DNA of 64,000 nucleotides from Regnicoccus_A sp014224355 (GCF_050920705.1 NZ_CP154799.1:868001-932000), one strand, 5' to 3'; positions 24,705 through 33,122 are shown, counted from the stretch's first letter. The notes: a model not told the origin generated them from the sequence alone. Translations and numbers: made by a program.

Positions 24705-26208
24705 GGGGCACGACTTTGTCGTGCAGGGTCGCCAGTTTCGGGTCGGCGTCCATGCTGCCGCCCAGAAAGATCTTGGCGGCCTCCACCATCTGGCCATCCA
24801 CCCGGGTCTTGGCGCCCATCAGGCCGATCTGGCCCATGTAGGGCTGGCCGCAGGCATTGGGGCAGCCGGTCCAGTGGCTGCGCACCCCATGGGGTAACTC
24901 CAGGCGCCGCTCCAGTTCCTCGACCACCGCCTGGGCCGTGCTCTTGGTGGGAATCAGGGCAAAGCTGCAGTACCGGTTGCCGGTGCAGCTCACCGCTTCG
25001 GCCTGCAGAGGCCCCGGGCTCACCTGGAAGCGCTCCAGCAGGGGCTCCTGCAGCAGCGCATCCAGCCTGCCTTCGGGCACATCGGCGATCAGGGCGTTCT
25101 GGCTTTCGCTCAGCCTCAGCTCGCCGCTGCCGTATTCCCGGGCCAGTCGGGCCAGCTCCAGCATGCTGGCCGCATCCAGGCGGCCCATCGGCACGTGCAG
25201 ACCGACCCAGTGCAGGCCCTCCTGCTTCTGAGCGTGGACACCGCAGATGTCACGCGGGGCCCGACAGACCAGGTGGGCCCCGTCGTGGGATGGCGTGGCG
25301 GCGGCTTCCTCCGCACCCACGTAGTCCGCGAAGCTCTCCAGCACCTGGGATCGGTAATTCTCCAGGCCGAGGGCATCAATCATGTACATCAACCGTGCCT
25401 TGTTGCGGCTCTCGCGGCTGCCTTCCCGTTCGTAGTGCCGCAGCACCGCCAGACTGAACGCAGGCAGCTGCTCGCCCCGCAGCCAGAGCCCCAGGGGGAT
25501 GGCCAGCTCGTTGCGCTGGGCGGAGAAGAAGCCGCCCACCATCACCGTGAAGCCCAGCTCCCCGTTGTGATGAGCTGGCAAAAAGGCCAGATCGTTGTGC
25601 AGCAGGAAGCTGTCGGGCGCTCCACCCACCGCCACGTTGAACTTGCGGGGGAGGTTCCGGGGGCCGCCGGGGCCCAGCAGGGTCGCCTGGATGGCGCTCA
25701 CCAGGGGGCGGGTGTCGATCAATTCCTCAGGATCCAGCCCGGCCAGAGGATTGCCGGTGACATTCCGGGGGTTGTCGTGGCCCGACTGGCGGGTGGTGAG
25801 CCCCACCGTCTCCAGGGCGCTCAACAGCGGGGCCATGTCCTCCAGCAGCAATCCCCGCAGCTGGATGTTCTGGCGCGTGGTGATGTCGGCACTGCCGTGC
25901 TCGCCGCAGCGATCGACCGCATCCGCCAGCACCTCCAGCTGATCGGCGCTGATCACCCCATTGGGGGTGCGCAGACGCAACATGAAGCGCCCCGGCGTGA
26001 CGGGCCGGAAGAAAATGCCCAGCCACTTGAGATGGATCGTGAGGGTGGCCTCATCCAGGGATTCCCATCCCTCCCTGCCGAGCTCCGCCAGGCGTGGTGC
26101 CAGATCCAGCCCGCAGGCCTCGGCCTTGGCCTGCTCGAGTTTGGAGAGTTTGCGCTCGGATGGAGCCTGGCCCATGGCCGTTGGCGCATCAGGGCTGTCA
26201 GCGGCCAT
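24628..26208 (-). CDS. nirA: ferredoxin-nitrite reductase
   Basis: A 526-residue enzyme that reduces nitrite to ammonium with six electrons from ferredoxin, using siroheme and a 4Fe-4S cluster. The four cluster and siroheme ligands are visible as Cys408 and Cys414 (CTGNRYC) and Cys449 and Cys453 (CPNAC). The siroheme-binding TTRQNIQLRG and RNVTGNPLAG segments are present. The length fits ferredoxin-type NirA, without the C-terminal extension seen in some filamentous strains. It is transcribed alone, away from the small genes upstream, and a weak NtcA-like site sits at 26267. Confidence 0.97.
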   Translation of the reverse strand: MAADSPDAPTAMGQAPSERKLSKLEQAKAEACGLDLAPRLAELGREGWESLDEATLTIHLKWLGIFFRPVTPGRFMLRLRTPNGVISADQLEVLADAVDRCGEHGSADITTRQNIQLRGLLLEDMAPLLSALETVGLTTRQSGHDNPRNVTGNPLAGLDPEELIDTRPLVSAIQATLLGPGGPRNLPRKFNVAVGGAPDSFLLHNDLAFLPAHHNGELGFTVMVGGFFSAQRNELAIPLGLWLRGEQLPAFSLAVLRHYEREGSRESRNKARLMYMIDALGLENYRSQVLESFADYVGAEEAAATPSHDGAHLVCRAPRDICGVHAQKQEGLHWVGLHVPMGRLDAASMLELARLAREYGSGELRLSESQNALIADVPEGRLDALLQEPLLERFQVSPGPLQAEAVSCTGNRYCSFALIPTKSTAQAVVEELERRLELPHGVRSHWTGCPNACGQPYMGQIGLMGAKTRVDGQMVEAAKIFLGGSMDADPKLATLHDKVVPLSQLPDVMEELLVEHYGARRRVASG

Positions 26209-26266
26209 GGGGGCTTAAACGAGGAGAACGTTCCGTTCATCCTCAGCTGTTGAAGGCGGCAGGCCT

Positions 26267-26280
26267 GTGGCCGTGGCTAC
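26267..26280 (-). promoter_or_regulatory. weak NtcA-like site upstream of nirA
   Basis: On the minus strand the sequence reads GTA-GCCACGGC-CAC, one base off the NtcA consensus GTA-N8-TAC. A poor -10 candidate (GAGGAT, 26239-26244) follows after 22 bases, the spacing usual for NtcA-activated promoters, and the nirA ATG is about 30 bases beyond. NtcA control of nirA is well known in cyanobacteria; this particular site is a guess, as near-matches are common. Confidence 0.35.
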
Positions 26281-26305
26281 GACGGCTTCAGGTCTGCTCA
26301 GGTCT

Positions 26306-26503
26306 TCAGCGCTCGCCCAGGGTCTGCCAGAGGGTGGAAGGATGAGCCACGACAGGCGCCACCCCGGAGTCGCTCGATGACCCGCGGGAGGTGGAGACCA
26401 CCAGCTGAACCGCGAGGGAGCCGAGCACGAACATGCCCAGGAAAGCCGTTGCCAGGCGCAGGGGGCGATCCTGTGACCGGGTCAGAGAAGACAGTGCCGC
26501 CAT
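26306..26503 (-). CDS. putative single-helix membrane protein
   Basis: A possible 65-residue protein with one clear transmembrane segment (RLATAFLGMFVLGSLAVQLVV, shortened here to its core ATAFLGMFVLGSLAVQLV) and a Ser-rich tail. I see no homologous family. The ribosome-binding site is weak. Coding potential rests on the helix and on the adjoining 47-codon frame just upstream on the same strand, with which it may form a small operon between nirA and the TrpD-like gene. Confidence 0.4.
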   Translation of the reverse strand: MAALSSLTRSQDRPLRLATAFLGMFVLGSLAVQLVVSTSRGSSSDSGVAPVVAHPSTLWQTLGER

Positions 26504-26529
26504 GACAGGAAATGGACCATTGGACCCAA

Positions 26530-26673
26530 TCAGTATGGGAAAGCCGGCCCCTGCAGGCCTCGTGGCGACGGCCACCATTCGGTGGCATGAACTGAGCTCG
26601 AGAGCCGCTGCTCGACCGTGATCAGGCCATGGGCCATGCCCAGCAGCAGTCCCAGGCAGGCAGCGAAACGCAT
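26530..26673 (-). CDS. putative 47-residue small protein
   Basis: An ATG at 26673 opens a 47-codon frame. It starts with a hydrophobic segment (RFAACLGLLLGMAHGLI) that fits a signal anchor, followed by a polar part with two tryptophans and a Pro-rich end. It ends 26 bases before the next small membrane-protein frame on the same strand. Support is limited to the shape of the product and the position; it could be chance. Confidence 0.3.
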   Translation of the reverse strand: MRFAACLGLLLGMAHGLITVEQRLSSSVHATEWWPSPRGLQGPAFPY

Positions 26674-26787
26674 CGCTATGACTGAACCGATTCAGACAAC
26701 CTCCCCGATCGCGAGGGGGTTGCGATGCAGCGGTTGGTACGGAAGTTCGAGGCCAGAGGCCCACTCCAGGTCAATCAACAAAATTTT

Positions 26788-26801
26788 GTATCTGTTGATA
26801 C
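26788..26801. promoter_or_regulatory. perfect NtcA box (GTA-N8-TAC)
   Basis: GTATCTGTTGATAC matches the NtcA consensus exactly and lies in an unusually AT-rich patch. It is embedded in a larger inverted repeat, ATCAACA (26774-26780) with TGTTGAT (26793-26799), around AAAATTTT. The site is between the plus-strand TrpD-like/narM pair, about 100 bases downstream, and the minus-strand small genes leading to nirA. I find no good -10 hexamer 22 bases away on either strand, so which side it activates is unclear. Confidence 0.65.
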
Positions 26802-26903
26802 TTCTTTGTGCCAGGGATGCGGCACCTGCCCTCCTGGCTCCATCCCTGGCCGCAGAGGGCGGTGCCACAATCGAGTCCTGACCTTCCTCAATCGGTGCTT
26901 CTG

Positions 26904-28010
26904 ATGCCGCCCATGGCCACGCCATCGACGACATCTGATCTCCAGCACGATCCAGCCACGGCGATCAAGCTGCCGGCCCGCGAGCGGTTCAAGCAGCTGC
27001 TGCGCCGGATCGGAAGTGGGGAGCACACCAGTTCCGGACTGACTCGGGCGGAGGCCCAGGAGGCCCTGGAGCTGATGCTCACCGCTCAGGCCAGTCCAGC
27101 CCAGATCGGCGCCTTCCTGATCGCTCACCGCATCCGCAGGCCTGAGCCCCAGGAGCTTGCCGGCATGCTCGACCTCTATCACCGGCTGGGCCCGAACCTC
27201 AGCACCGAGCGGCGGGCCATCTGCTTCGGCATCCCCTTCGACGGCCGCAGCCGCACGGCCCCCGTGTACCCCCTCACCGCCCTGGTGCTGGCCGCGGCAG
27301 GGATTCCCGTGGTGCTGCAGGGCGCAGGGCGGATGCCGGTCAAGTACGGGGTCACGGCCATGGAGCTCTTCAGGGGCCTTGGCCTGAATCTGCTGGGTCT
27401 GGATCTGGGATCCGTGCAGCTGGGACTTGATCAGCACGGGCTGGCTCTCCTCCACCAGCCTGAGCATTTCCCGCTGGCGGAAGCGCTCAACCAGTACCGG
27501 GAAGAGCTGGGCAAGCGCCCCCCCGTGGCCAGCCTCGAGCTGCTCTGGACCGCCCACCGGGGGGGATCACCTGATGGTGAGTGGTTTTGTGCACCCCCCA
27601 CCGAAGCCCGGGCCTGGAAGTCTCTGCTGCTCTGCGGTGAGACGGATCTGATCACCGTCAAGGGCCTGGAGGGAAGCACGGATCTTCCCAACAGCCGGGC
27701 CTGCATCACCGCCAGGGTGCGCCATGGAGAGATGGAGCGATTGATCCTTCACCCCCGCGACCATGGCTGCTACGAATCCGACGCCCCCTGGATCGATCTC
27801 GAGAGCTGGGCCCCGCAGGCGCGGGCGGCGCTGGGCGGCGCTGGGCCTCTGCGGGCACCGTTGCTCTGGAACGCCGGCGCCTATCTCTGGCTGGCGGGCC
27901 GGGCTCCTGATCTCCAGGAGGGGCTCCAAATGGCGCGAGAGCTTCTGAGCAATGGCTCGGTTCTGGCGAAGCTCGACGAGCTGATCGCCTGGAGAAGCCA
28001 TGCCTCCTGA
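26904..28010 (+). CDS. anthranilate phosphoribosyltransferase-like (TrpD2-type) protein
   Basis: A 368-residue protein of the TrpD fold. The N-terminal helical domain (RAEAQEALELMLTAQASPAQIGAFLIA, here cut to TRAEAQEALELMLTAQ) is standard. The PRPP-binding Gly-Thr-Gly-Gly-Asp of true TrpD is replaced by GIPFDGRSRTAP, and the KHGNR region by LQGAGRMPVKYG, so tryptophan synthesis is unlikely. Such TrpD2 proteins bind DNA or unknown substrates in other bacteria. It overlaps narM by 11 bases, so its role is probably tied to nitrate reductase or molybdenum cofactor. The ATGs at 26904 and 26913 are both possible. Confidence 0.82.
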   Translation: MPPMATPSTTSDLQHDPATAIKLPARERFKQLLRRIGSGEHTSSGLTRAEAQEALELMLTAQASPAQIGAFLIAHRIRRPEPQELAGMLDLYHRLGPNLSTERRAICFGIPFDGRSRTAPVYPLTALVLAAAGIPVVLQGAGRMPVKYGVTAMELFRGLGLNLLGLDLGSVQLGLDQHGLALLHQPEHFPLAEALNQYREELGKRPPVASLELLWTAHRGGSPDGEWFCAPPTEARAWKSLLLCGETDLITVKGLEGSTDLPNSRACITARVRHGEMERLILHPRDHGCYESDAPWIDLESWAPQARAALGGAGPLRAPLLWNAGAYLWLAGRAPDLQEGLQMARELLSNGSVLAKLDELIAWRSHAS

Positions 28011-28470
28011 GCCCACCAGCCAGGCCAGTCGCTGCTTCGCGTTTGAGCGTGACCTGATCGGGAACTGGCGCTGCATCCCCCTCTGCCTGCGGCGGAAGCT
28101 CGACCTGGCCGGCATCAAACTGCGCCTCACCCACTGGCTCACCCTTGATCAGGCCCAGCGTCAGGAGCTGGTGCTCTGGCCCGACGGGCCCGACGATCTG
28201 CGTGCCATGGCCGACCACATCCGTGCGCTCACCCGCCCGATGGCAGAGGGAGAGGCCAGGGATCTGCCGCCGGTGTTCGCCGAGCCCTGGCAGGGGGCAG
28301 CCGCCCCTCCAGAGCCCGTGCTGCAGGCGGCCGCCGCCCTGGGGAAGCCTCTCAGCCTGGCTGAATGGCATGGCCTGGGCGAGTTGGAGCGGTTTGCGCT
28401 CTGCAAGCTGGCCCGCCCGGGCCACGACCATCACAACCTGCCGGCGGCCTTGCTGGAAGTGCTCGACTGA
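28000..28470 (+). CDS. narM: nitrate reductase-associated protein NarM
   Basis: A 156-residue cyanobacterial protein required for assembly or activity of the ferredoxin-dependent nitrate reductase NarB in strains where it has been tested. Family features include CFAFERDLIGNWRCIPLCLR at the start and LPAALLEVLD at the end, with cysteines near residues 13, 25 and 29. It follows the TrpD-like gene with an 11-base overlap and converges on narB with a 40-base 3' overlap, placing it directly beside its presumed partner. Confidence 0.9.
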   Translation: MPPEPTSQASRCFAFERDLIGNWRCIPLCLRRKLDLAGIKLRLTHWLTLDQAQRQELVLWPDGPDDLRAMADHIRALTRPMAEGEARDLPPVFAEPWQGAAAPPEPVLQAAAALGKPLSLAEWHGLGELERFALCKLARPGHDHHNLPAALLEVLD

Positions 28471-30635
28471 GGGGCGGGGACCACGCGCACGGCCGTGGCC
28501 TTGAGTTCCGGCTGGCCAGACACCTGGCAGGCCTGCTCGTGCATCAGGGCATTGGCCTCGCAGGCCCCCTCCTGCATGAAACCCCAGTGCATCGGCAGAA
28601 AGACGGTTCCCGGCCGGATGCGATCCGTGATCAACACCTTGGTGACCAGGCTGGCCCGGCGTGAGCTCACAGCCGCCATCCAATTCTGCTCGAGGCCAAG
28701 GTCAAGGGCGTCATCGGGATGGATTTCCAGCAGGGGTTCGGGGTGCATGGACATCAGCCGAGGCACCTTCGCCGTGCGCGTCATGGTGTGCCACTGGCCG
28801 AGGTAGCGGCCAACGGTGAGCACCAGGGGGAACGTGTCGCAGGGGGGCTCAGCCAGGCCCAGGGGATGTTCGGCGATGAAGCGGGCCCGGCCGGAGGGGG
28901 TGGGGAAGACCCAGTTCTCGTAAAGGCGCTTGGCCTCGGCTGTCGGGGTGCTGCCGGCGGGGTAAGGCCACTGCTGCGGCCCCTCTGCCTGGAGCAGTTG
29001 ATGGCTCAGCCCCGAGAGGTCACAGAGTCGCCCCGCGGTGAGTGCGGCCAGCTCGTCGTAAACCTGATCGGCCGAATCGAAGCTGAACTGGCTCTCGAAT
29101 CCGAGGCGCCGGCCCACGGCGGCGAACACCTGCCAGTCAGGCCTGGCCTGTCCGGGAGGGCGCCGGAACTCCGGGCAGAGGGTGACCCGGCGCTCTGAGT
29201 TGGTCATGGTGCCGCGCTTCTCGCTCCATTGGGCCGCCGGCAGCAGCAGGTGCGCGTACTCGGCCGTCTCGGTGCCGGCGTAGGCCTCGCTGAGCACGAC
29301 CAGAGGGCAGCGCTCGACGGCGGCCTTGACGCGCCCCAGGTTGGGCATGCTCACCAGGGGGTTGGTGGCGGCCACCCACCAGAGGTCGAGATCGCCCCGC
29401 TCCATGGCTTCCACCTGCTGCCAGGCGCTCAGTCCGGGCCGAGGGGAGATGGATCCCATCGGGAAACCCCAGGCTCGCTCCACCTCCTGCCGGTGCGTCT
29501 GATCCGTGACCACCCGGTAGCCCGGCAGCAGATGGGCCAGGCCGCCGGCCTCGCGGCCCCCCATGGCGTTGGGTTGCCCCGTGAGCGAAAAGGGCCCCGC
29601 CCCCGGGCGTCCGATCTGGCCGGTGAGCAGATGGAGGTTGACGATGCCCGACACCGTGGCCGTTCCCTCCACGCTTTGATTCACCCCCATCGACCAGAGG
29701 CTGAGCACGGAATGGGCGGAGCCAAAGAGGCTGGCCAACCCACGAAGGTCGGCTTCCTCGATGCCGCAGATCCCCGCGACCCTGGCCGGGGTCCAGGCCT
29801 GGACGATGGTGGCGAAGCCCTCGAAGCCCTCGGTGGCCTCATCGATGAAGTCGTGGTCGACCCTGGTCCGGCGCAGGAGCAGGTGGGCGATGCCGTGCAG
29901 CAGGACCAGATCGGTTCCGGGCCGGATGGCCAGATGTCGATCAGCCGCGTCGGAAGTGGCCGTGGATCGGGGATCCACCACCACGATCTTCAGCTTCCGG
30001 GGTTGACGCTTCTTGCGCTTGAGCAACCGCTGAAACAACACCGGGTGACAGTCCGCGGTGTTGGTGCCGATCAGAACGGCCAGATCACAGTGGTCGATGT
30101 CGTCGTAGCAGCAGGGGGGGCCATCCGATCCCAGGCTGCGGGTGTAACCGGCCACAGCTGAACTCATGCACAGCCGGGAGTTGGCATCGAAATTGTTGGA
30201 GCCAATGGCTCCCTTCATCAATTTCTGAGCAACGTAATAATCTTCCGTGTGAAACTGACCGGAGCCATAGATTGCGATGGCGTCAGGGCCTTTGGCCTTC
30301 AAGGTCTGCTGGATCCGGCCGGCAATCAGATCCAGGGCCTCATCCCAGCTGATCGGGGTGAAGGGATCCTGGAGTGATCGCCTGTGCAGAGGGACCTCCA
30401 GGCGGGAGGCATCCAGGGTCTCCCCGACCGTTGCCCCTTTGATGCACACCTGCCCGTGACTGGAGGGATGGAGGCGATCCCCACGTACCCCCCAGATCGG
30501 CAGGCCCTCCTCATTCCTCCGGGTGAGTTGCTTCTTGGCTGCCGGGGGCAGCATCTCCAGACCACACCCCACACCGCAGTAGGGGCATTGGGAGCGCACG
30601 GTGGCAGGGTCTTGCTGTGTCAAGAAAGGGACCAC
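28431..30635 (-). CDS. narB: ferredoxin-nitrate reductase
   Basis: A 734-residue molybdoenzyme that reduces nitrate to nitrite with ferredoxin electrons. The N-terminal 4Fe-4S ligands are Cys17, Cys20, Cys24 (CPYCGVGC) and Cys64 (GQVCIKG). The bis-molybdopterin guanine dinucleotide pocket is marked by NNFDANSRLCMSSAVAGY, TGQIGRPGAGPFSLTGQPNA and VLTVGRYLGQWHTMTRT. Length and motifs match cyanobacterial NarB. It follows nrtP by 43 bases on the same strand, so nitrate entry and reduction are probably co-transcribed from the promoter at 32316-32358. Confidence 0.97.
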   Translation of the reverse strand: MVPFLTQQDPATVRSQCPYCGVGCGLEMLPPAAKKQLTRRNEEGLPIWGVRGDRLHPSSHGQVCIKGATVGETLDASRLEVPLHRRSLQDPFTPISWDEALDLIAGRIQQTLKAKGPDAIAIYGSGQFHTEDYYVAQKLMKGAIGSNNFDANSRLCMSSAVAGYTRSLGSDGPPCCYDDIDHCDLAVLIGTNTADCHPVLFQRLLKRKKRQPRKLKIVVVDPRSTATSDAADRHLAIRPGTDLVLLHGIAHLLLRRTRVDHDFIDEATEGFEGFATIVQAWTPARVAGICGIEEADLRGLASLFGSAHSVLSLWSMGVNQSVEGTATVSGIVNLHLLTGQIGRPGAGPFSLTGQPNAMGGREAGGLAHLLPGYRVVTDQTHRQEVERAWGFPMGSISPRPGLSAWQQVEAMERGDLDLWWVAATNPLVSMPNLGRVKAAVERCPLVVLSEAYAGTETAEYAHLLLPAAQWSEKRGTMTNSERRVTLCPEFRRPPGQARPDWQVFAAVGRRLGFESQFSFDSADQVYDELAALTAGRLCDLSGLSHQLLQAEGPQQWPYPAGSTPTAEAKRLYENWVFPTPSGRARFIAEHPLGLAEPPCDTFPLVLTVGRYLGQWHTMTRTAKVPRLMSMHPEPLLEIHPDDALDLGLEQNWMAAVSSRRASLVTKVLITDRIRPGTVFLPMHWGFMQEGACEANALMHEQACQVSGQPELKATAVRVVPAPQSSTSSKAAGRL

Positions 30636-30678
30636 CAGCCCGGCAGAAACGGAAGGGAAGGACCTGATCCAGCTGGAC

Positions 30679-32235
30679 TCAGACCGCTTCTTTGAGCATC
30701 ATCTCTCCTTCGTGCTGCTCATCGAAGGATCCCTTCGGCTCCTTGAGGAAGAAGTAGCACATCAGGCCGACGACGAGACCGGCGATGCCCAGCACCTGGA
30801 AGAAGGCACTGTTGGAGGCGGCGACGATGGCCGGGGTGGGCTCTCCTGCCTCCCCTCCCATCCAGATGGGGAGCAGGCTGTAAATGGTGAGATAAGCCAC
30901 AGCTCCAACATTTCCGTAGGCTCCCACCATCCCGGCGATCTGCCCGGTCACCCGTCGCTTCACCAGGGGCACGATGGCGAAGGTGGATCCTTCCCCAGCC
31001 TGCACGAAGAACGAACAACCCATGGTCAGGATCAGCGCGAGCAGGATTCCTGCCGTACCAATGAAGGTGCCGGGCTTGATCATGCTCATCACCAGGTAGC
31101 CGATGCCAAGTCCGACGGTGAGGAATCCCATGGTCCTGCGCCTCGATCCAAGCCGGTCCGAGATCAGCCCGCCGGCCGGCCTGGCGACGAGATTCACGAA
31201 GGCAAAAGCGGAAGCCAGGATCCCTGCTGTGGCCTTGGGGAGCAGAAACGTCGTTTCGAAGAAGGTGGGAAGCATCGAGACCACAGCCAGCTCGGATCCG
31301 AAGTTGACGATGTAGGTGAGCTCAAGAATGGCCACCTGCTTGAATTCGTAGCGGTCGTCCTTGGGATAGGTGCGACCTCCGAAGACAAGATCCTTGTTGG
31401 TGCGTACGATCCCGAGGGTCTGAACGACAAAGAAGGCCAGAATGAGCAGCAGGGCGATGGTGTAGCCGGTGTCATTCAGGAACTGGACTTTTTGCAGGCG
31501 CCAGGCCAGCACGCAGAGAATGGCCGCGAAAGGCACGTTCATGCCGATCAGACCCCAGAAGTCTTTGATGGAAGTGACTTCTAGCCCAGCGGTCTTGGCT
31601 GGCTTTTGGTAAATCTTGCCAGGGGGCGTGTCAGTGACATTGAAAAAATAAATAATCCCATACACAGCGGAAATAATGCCTGTGAGCGCAATAGCGCCCC
31701 GCCAGTTGAGAACAACGTCGCCGATCTGAGCGCCCCCGGAGAAAGACAGCCAGCCAGCAATGATCACCATGGTCAGTGCGGAGAAGGCTGAGCCGAAATT
31801 CCCCCATCCGCCATAGATTCCTTCAGCCAGGCCGATTTCCTTGGGAGGGAACCATTCGGCCACCATGCGGATCCCGATCACAAATCCAGCTCCCACAATC
31901 GACAGCATCAGCCGTGCGATCACCAGCTGGCTGAAGTCCTGGGCGCTCGCAAACAGCAGGCAGGGGATGGCCGAGAAGACCAGGAGGGTGGAGTAGGTGG
32001 CTCTAGGCCCGAATTTGTCCAGCAGCATGCCGATCAGGATGCGCGCAGGGACGGTCAGGGCAACATTGCAGATGGCAAGGGTGCGGATCTGGGACAGGGA
32101 GAGCCCCATGTCGGCCTTGACGGTCGTGGCCAGTGGCGCAAGGTTGAACCAGACGACAAAGGTGAGAAAAAAGGCAAACCAGGTGAGATGAAGCGTCTTG
32201 TAACGCCCCTGGAGAGACCAGAGTTCACTGAGCAT
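30679..32235 (-). CDS. nrtP: nitrate/nitrite permease of the NNP family
   Basis: A 518-residue major facilitator with 12 predicted helices that imports nitrate and nitrite; picocyanobacteria use this single-component system instead of the NrtABCD ABC transporter. Both nitrate signature regions are visible, GGWGNFGSAFSAL in the first half and GAYGNVGAVAYLTI in the second, and the loop DKFGPR after helix 2 is MFS-like. A long insert between helices (about residues 225-330) contains charged segments, as in other cyanobacterial NrtP. GC content is lower than in neighbours (25 of 60 bases at 31621-31680). Confidence 0.95.
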   Translation of the reverse strand: MLSELWSLQGRYKTLHLTWFAFFLTFVVWFNLAPLATTVKADMGLSLSQIRTLAICNVALTVPARILIGMLLDKFGPRATYSTLLVFSAIPCLLFASAQDFSQLVIARLMLSIVGAGFVIGIRMVAEWFPPKEIGLAEGIYGGWGNFGSAFSALTMVIIAGWLSFSGGAQIGDVVLNWRGAIALTGIISAVYGIIYFFNVTDTPPGKIYQKPAKTAGLEVTSIKDFWGLIGMNVPFAAILCVLAWRLQKVQFLNDTGYTIALLLILAFFVVQTLGIVRTNKDLVFGGRTYPKDDRYEFKQVAILELTYIVNFGSELAVVSMLPTFFETTFLLPKATAGILASAFAFVNLVARPAGGLISDRLGSRRRTMGFLTVGLGIGYLVMSMIKPGTFIGTAGILLALILTMGCSFFVQAGEGSTFAIVPLVKRRVTGQIAGMVGAYGNVGAVAYLTIYSLLPIWMGGEAGEPTPAIVAASNSAFFQVLGIAGLVVGLMCYFFLKEPKGSFDEQHEGEMMLKEAV

Positions 32236-32315
32236 GAATCAATGCGTATCGAGTCCTGGCCTCAGGAAAAAGCGCTCAGGGGTTATTTCCGGCGCCGAAT
32301 GCTAACCGTTTGGGT

Positions 32316-32358
32316 ATTTAAGGTTGTGTCGGCGATTCTTCCATGTGTATCTGGCTAC
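32316..32358 (-). promoter_or_regulatory. candidate NtcA-activated promoter of nrtP-narB
   Basis: Read on the minus strand, GTA-GCCAGATA-CAC (32358-32345) differs from the NtcA consensus in one base. Exactly 23 bases further comes TTAAAT (32321-32316), a fair -10 hexamer; 22-23 bases is the spacing in known NtcA-activated promoters, where the box replaces the -35. Transcription would start about 70 bases before the nrtP ATG. Nitrogen control of nitrate uptake genes by NtcA is established for cyanobacteria. Confidence 0.6.
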
Positions 32359-32455
32359 GGAATGACAACTTCGCTGGATCATCCGTTGGACGGTTGTGAC
32401 CTGCTGGGCTCGGCCTGTCCTCCTCCGCCGGCCGGCCCTGTGCCCATGGCTTCCA

Positions 32456-32519
32456 TCAGTGAGCCTCATCAAACGCGGATTGATGCATAAGAAAAAGCCG
32501 CGTAGGGTTCGCTCACTGA
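32456..32519 (+). other. two-tier stem-loop upstream of psiE
   Basis: TCAGTGAGC (32456-32464) pairs perfectly with GCTCACTGA (32511-32519). Inside, ACGCGG (32473-32478) pairs with CCGCGT (32498-32503) around a 19-base A-rich loop. The element is in the 311-base gap between nrtP and psiE and ends 27 bases before the psiE ATG, so on the plus strand it would be a structured leader. No T run follows, so a simple terminator is unlikely. No known RNA family is recognised. The rest of the gap holds the nrtP promoter. Confidence 0.45.
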
Positions 32520-32546
32520 CCTCTCCGGCCGACGAGCCTGATCCCC

Positions 32547-33122
32547 TTGACCACAGCCATTTCCGACGCCCTTCAGCCGAGCGCCGCTGACCGGCCGCTC
32601 GCTCCGCCCCCAGGCCGGGTTCGCTGGTATCAGCAGTTCCGCCGCGTTCAGATCGTGCAATCCCTCGAGGCGATTCAGGATCTGATTGCTGTCTCCCTCT
32701 GTGTGGGCCTGTTCTGCGTGATGGTGCTGCAGATGCGCATCCTGTTCTCCACGCTGCTCTCAGCGCCCCAGTTTCACGCGATCACAGCCGACATCCTCTT
32801 CATCCTGATTCTGGTGGAGCTGTTTCGCCTGCTGATCATCTATCTGCAGGAGCAGCGGGTCTCCATCGGTGTGTCGGTGGAGATTGCGATCGTTTCGGTG
32901 TTGCGGGAGGTGATCGTGAACGGGGTGCTGGAGACCGACTGGCATCAGATCCTCGCGGTCTGCCTGTTCCTGGCCACCATGGCCCTGCTGATGGTGGTGC
33001 GGGTCTGGCTGCCTCCCACGTTCTCCGGAGTCGATCCGGAGGCGAAGGTGTCGGCGCGGATGAAGGCTGGGCATCCCTCGCGATCAGGGGCGGATCGCCT
33101 GCTTGGCGCACCGTGCCCATGA
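32547..33122 (+). CDS. PsiE-family (phosphate-starvation-inducible) membrane protein
   Basis: A 191-residue protein with four hydrophobic helices in residues about 45-155 and the PsiE-type core (IQDLIAVSLCVGLFCVMVLQ, then VEIAIVSVLREVIV). PsiE of E. coli is under PhoB and CRP control, but its function is unknown. The last 30 residues are polar and poorly conserved. Its stop overlaps the mobA start by ten bases, so it may be co-transcribed with the molybdenum cofactor genes. A stem-loop precedes it. Confidence 0.82.
   Translation: MTTAISDALQPSAADRPLAPPPGRVRWYQQFRRVQIVQSLEAIQDLIAVSLCVGLFCVMVLQMRILFSTLLSAPQFHAITADILFILILVELFRLLIIYLQEQRVSIGVSVEIAIVSVLREVIVNGVLETDWHQILAVCLFLATMALLMVVRVWLPPTFSGVDPEAKVSARMKAGHPSRSGADRLLGAPCP

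Noticed and set aside
32347..32358. GTATCTGGCTAC as an NtcA site in its own right
   Set aside because: Its spacing is GTA-N6-TAC, two bases too short. The overlapping 14-base GTG-N8-TAC reading fits better and is the one reported.
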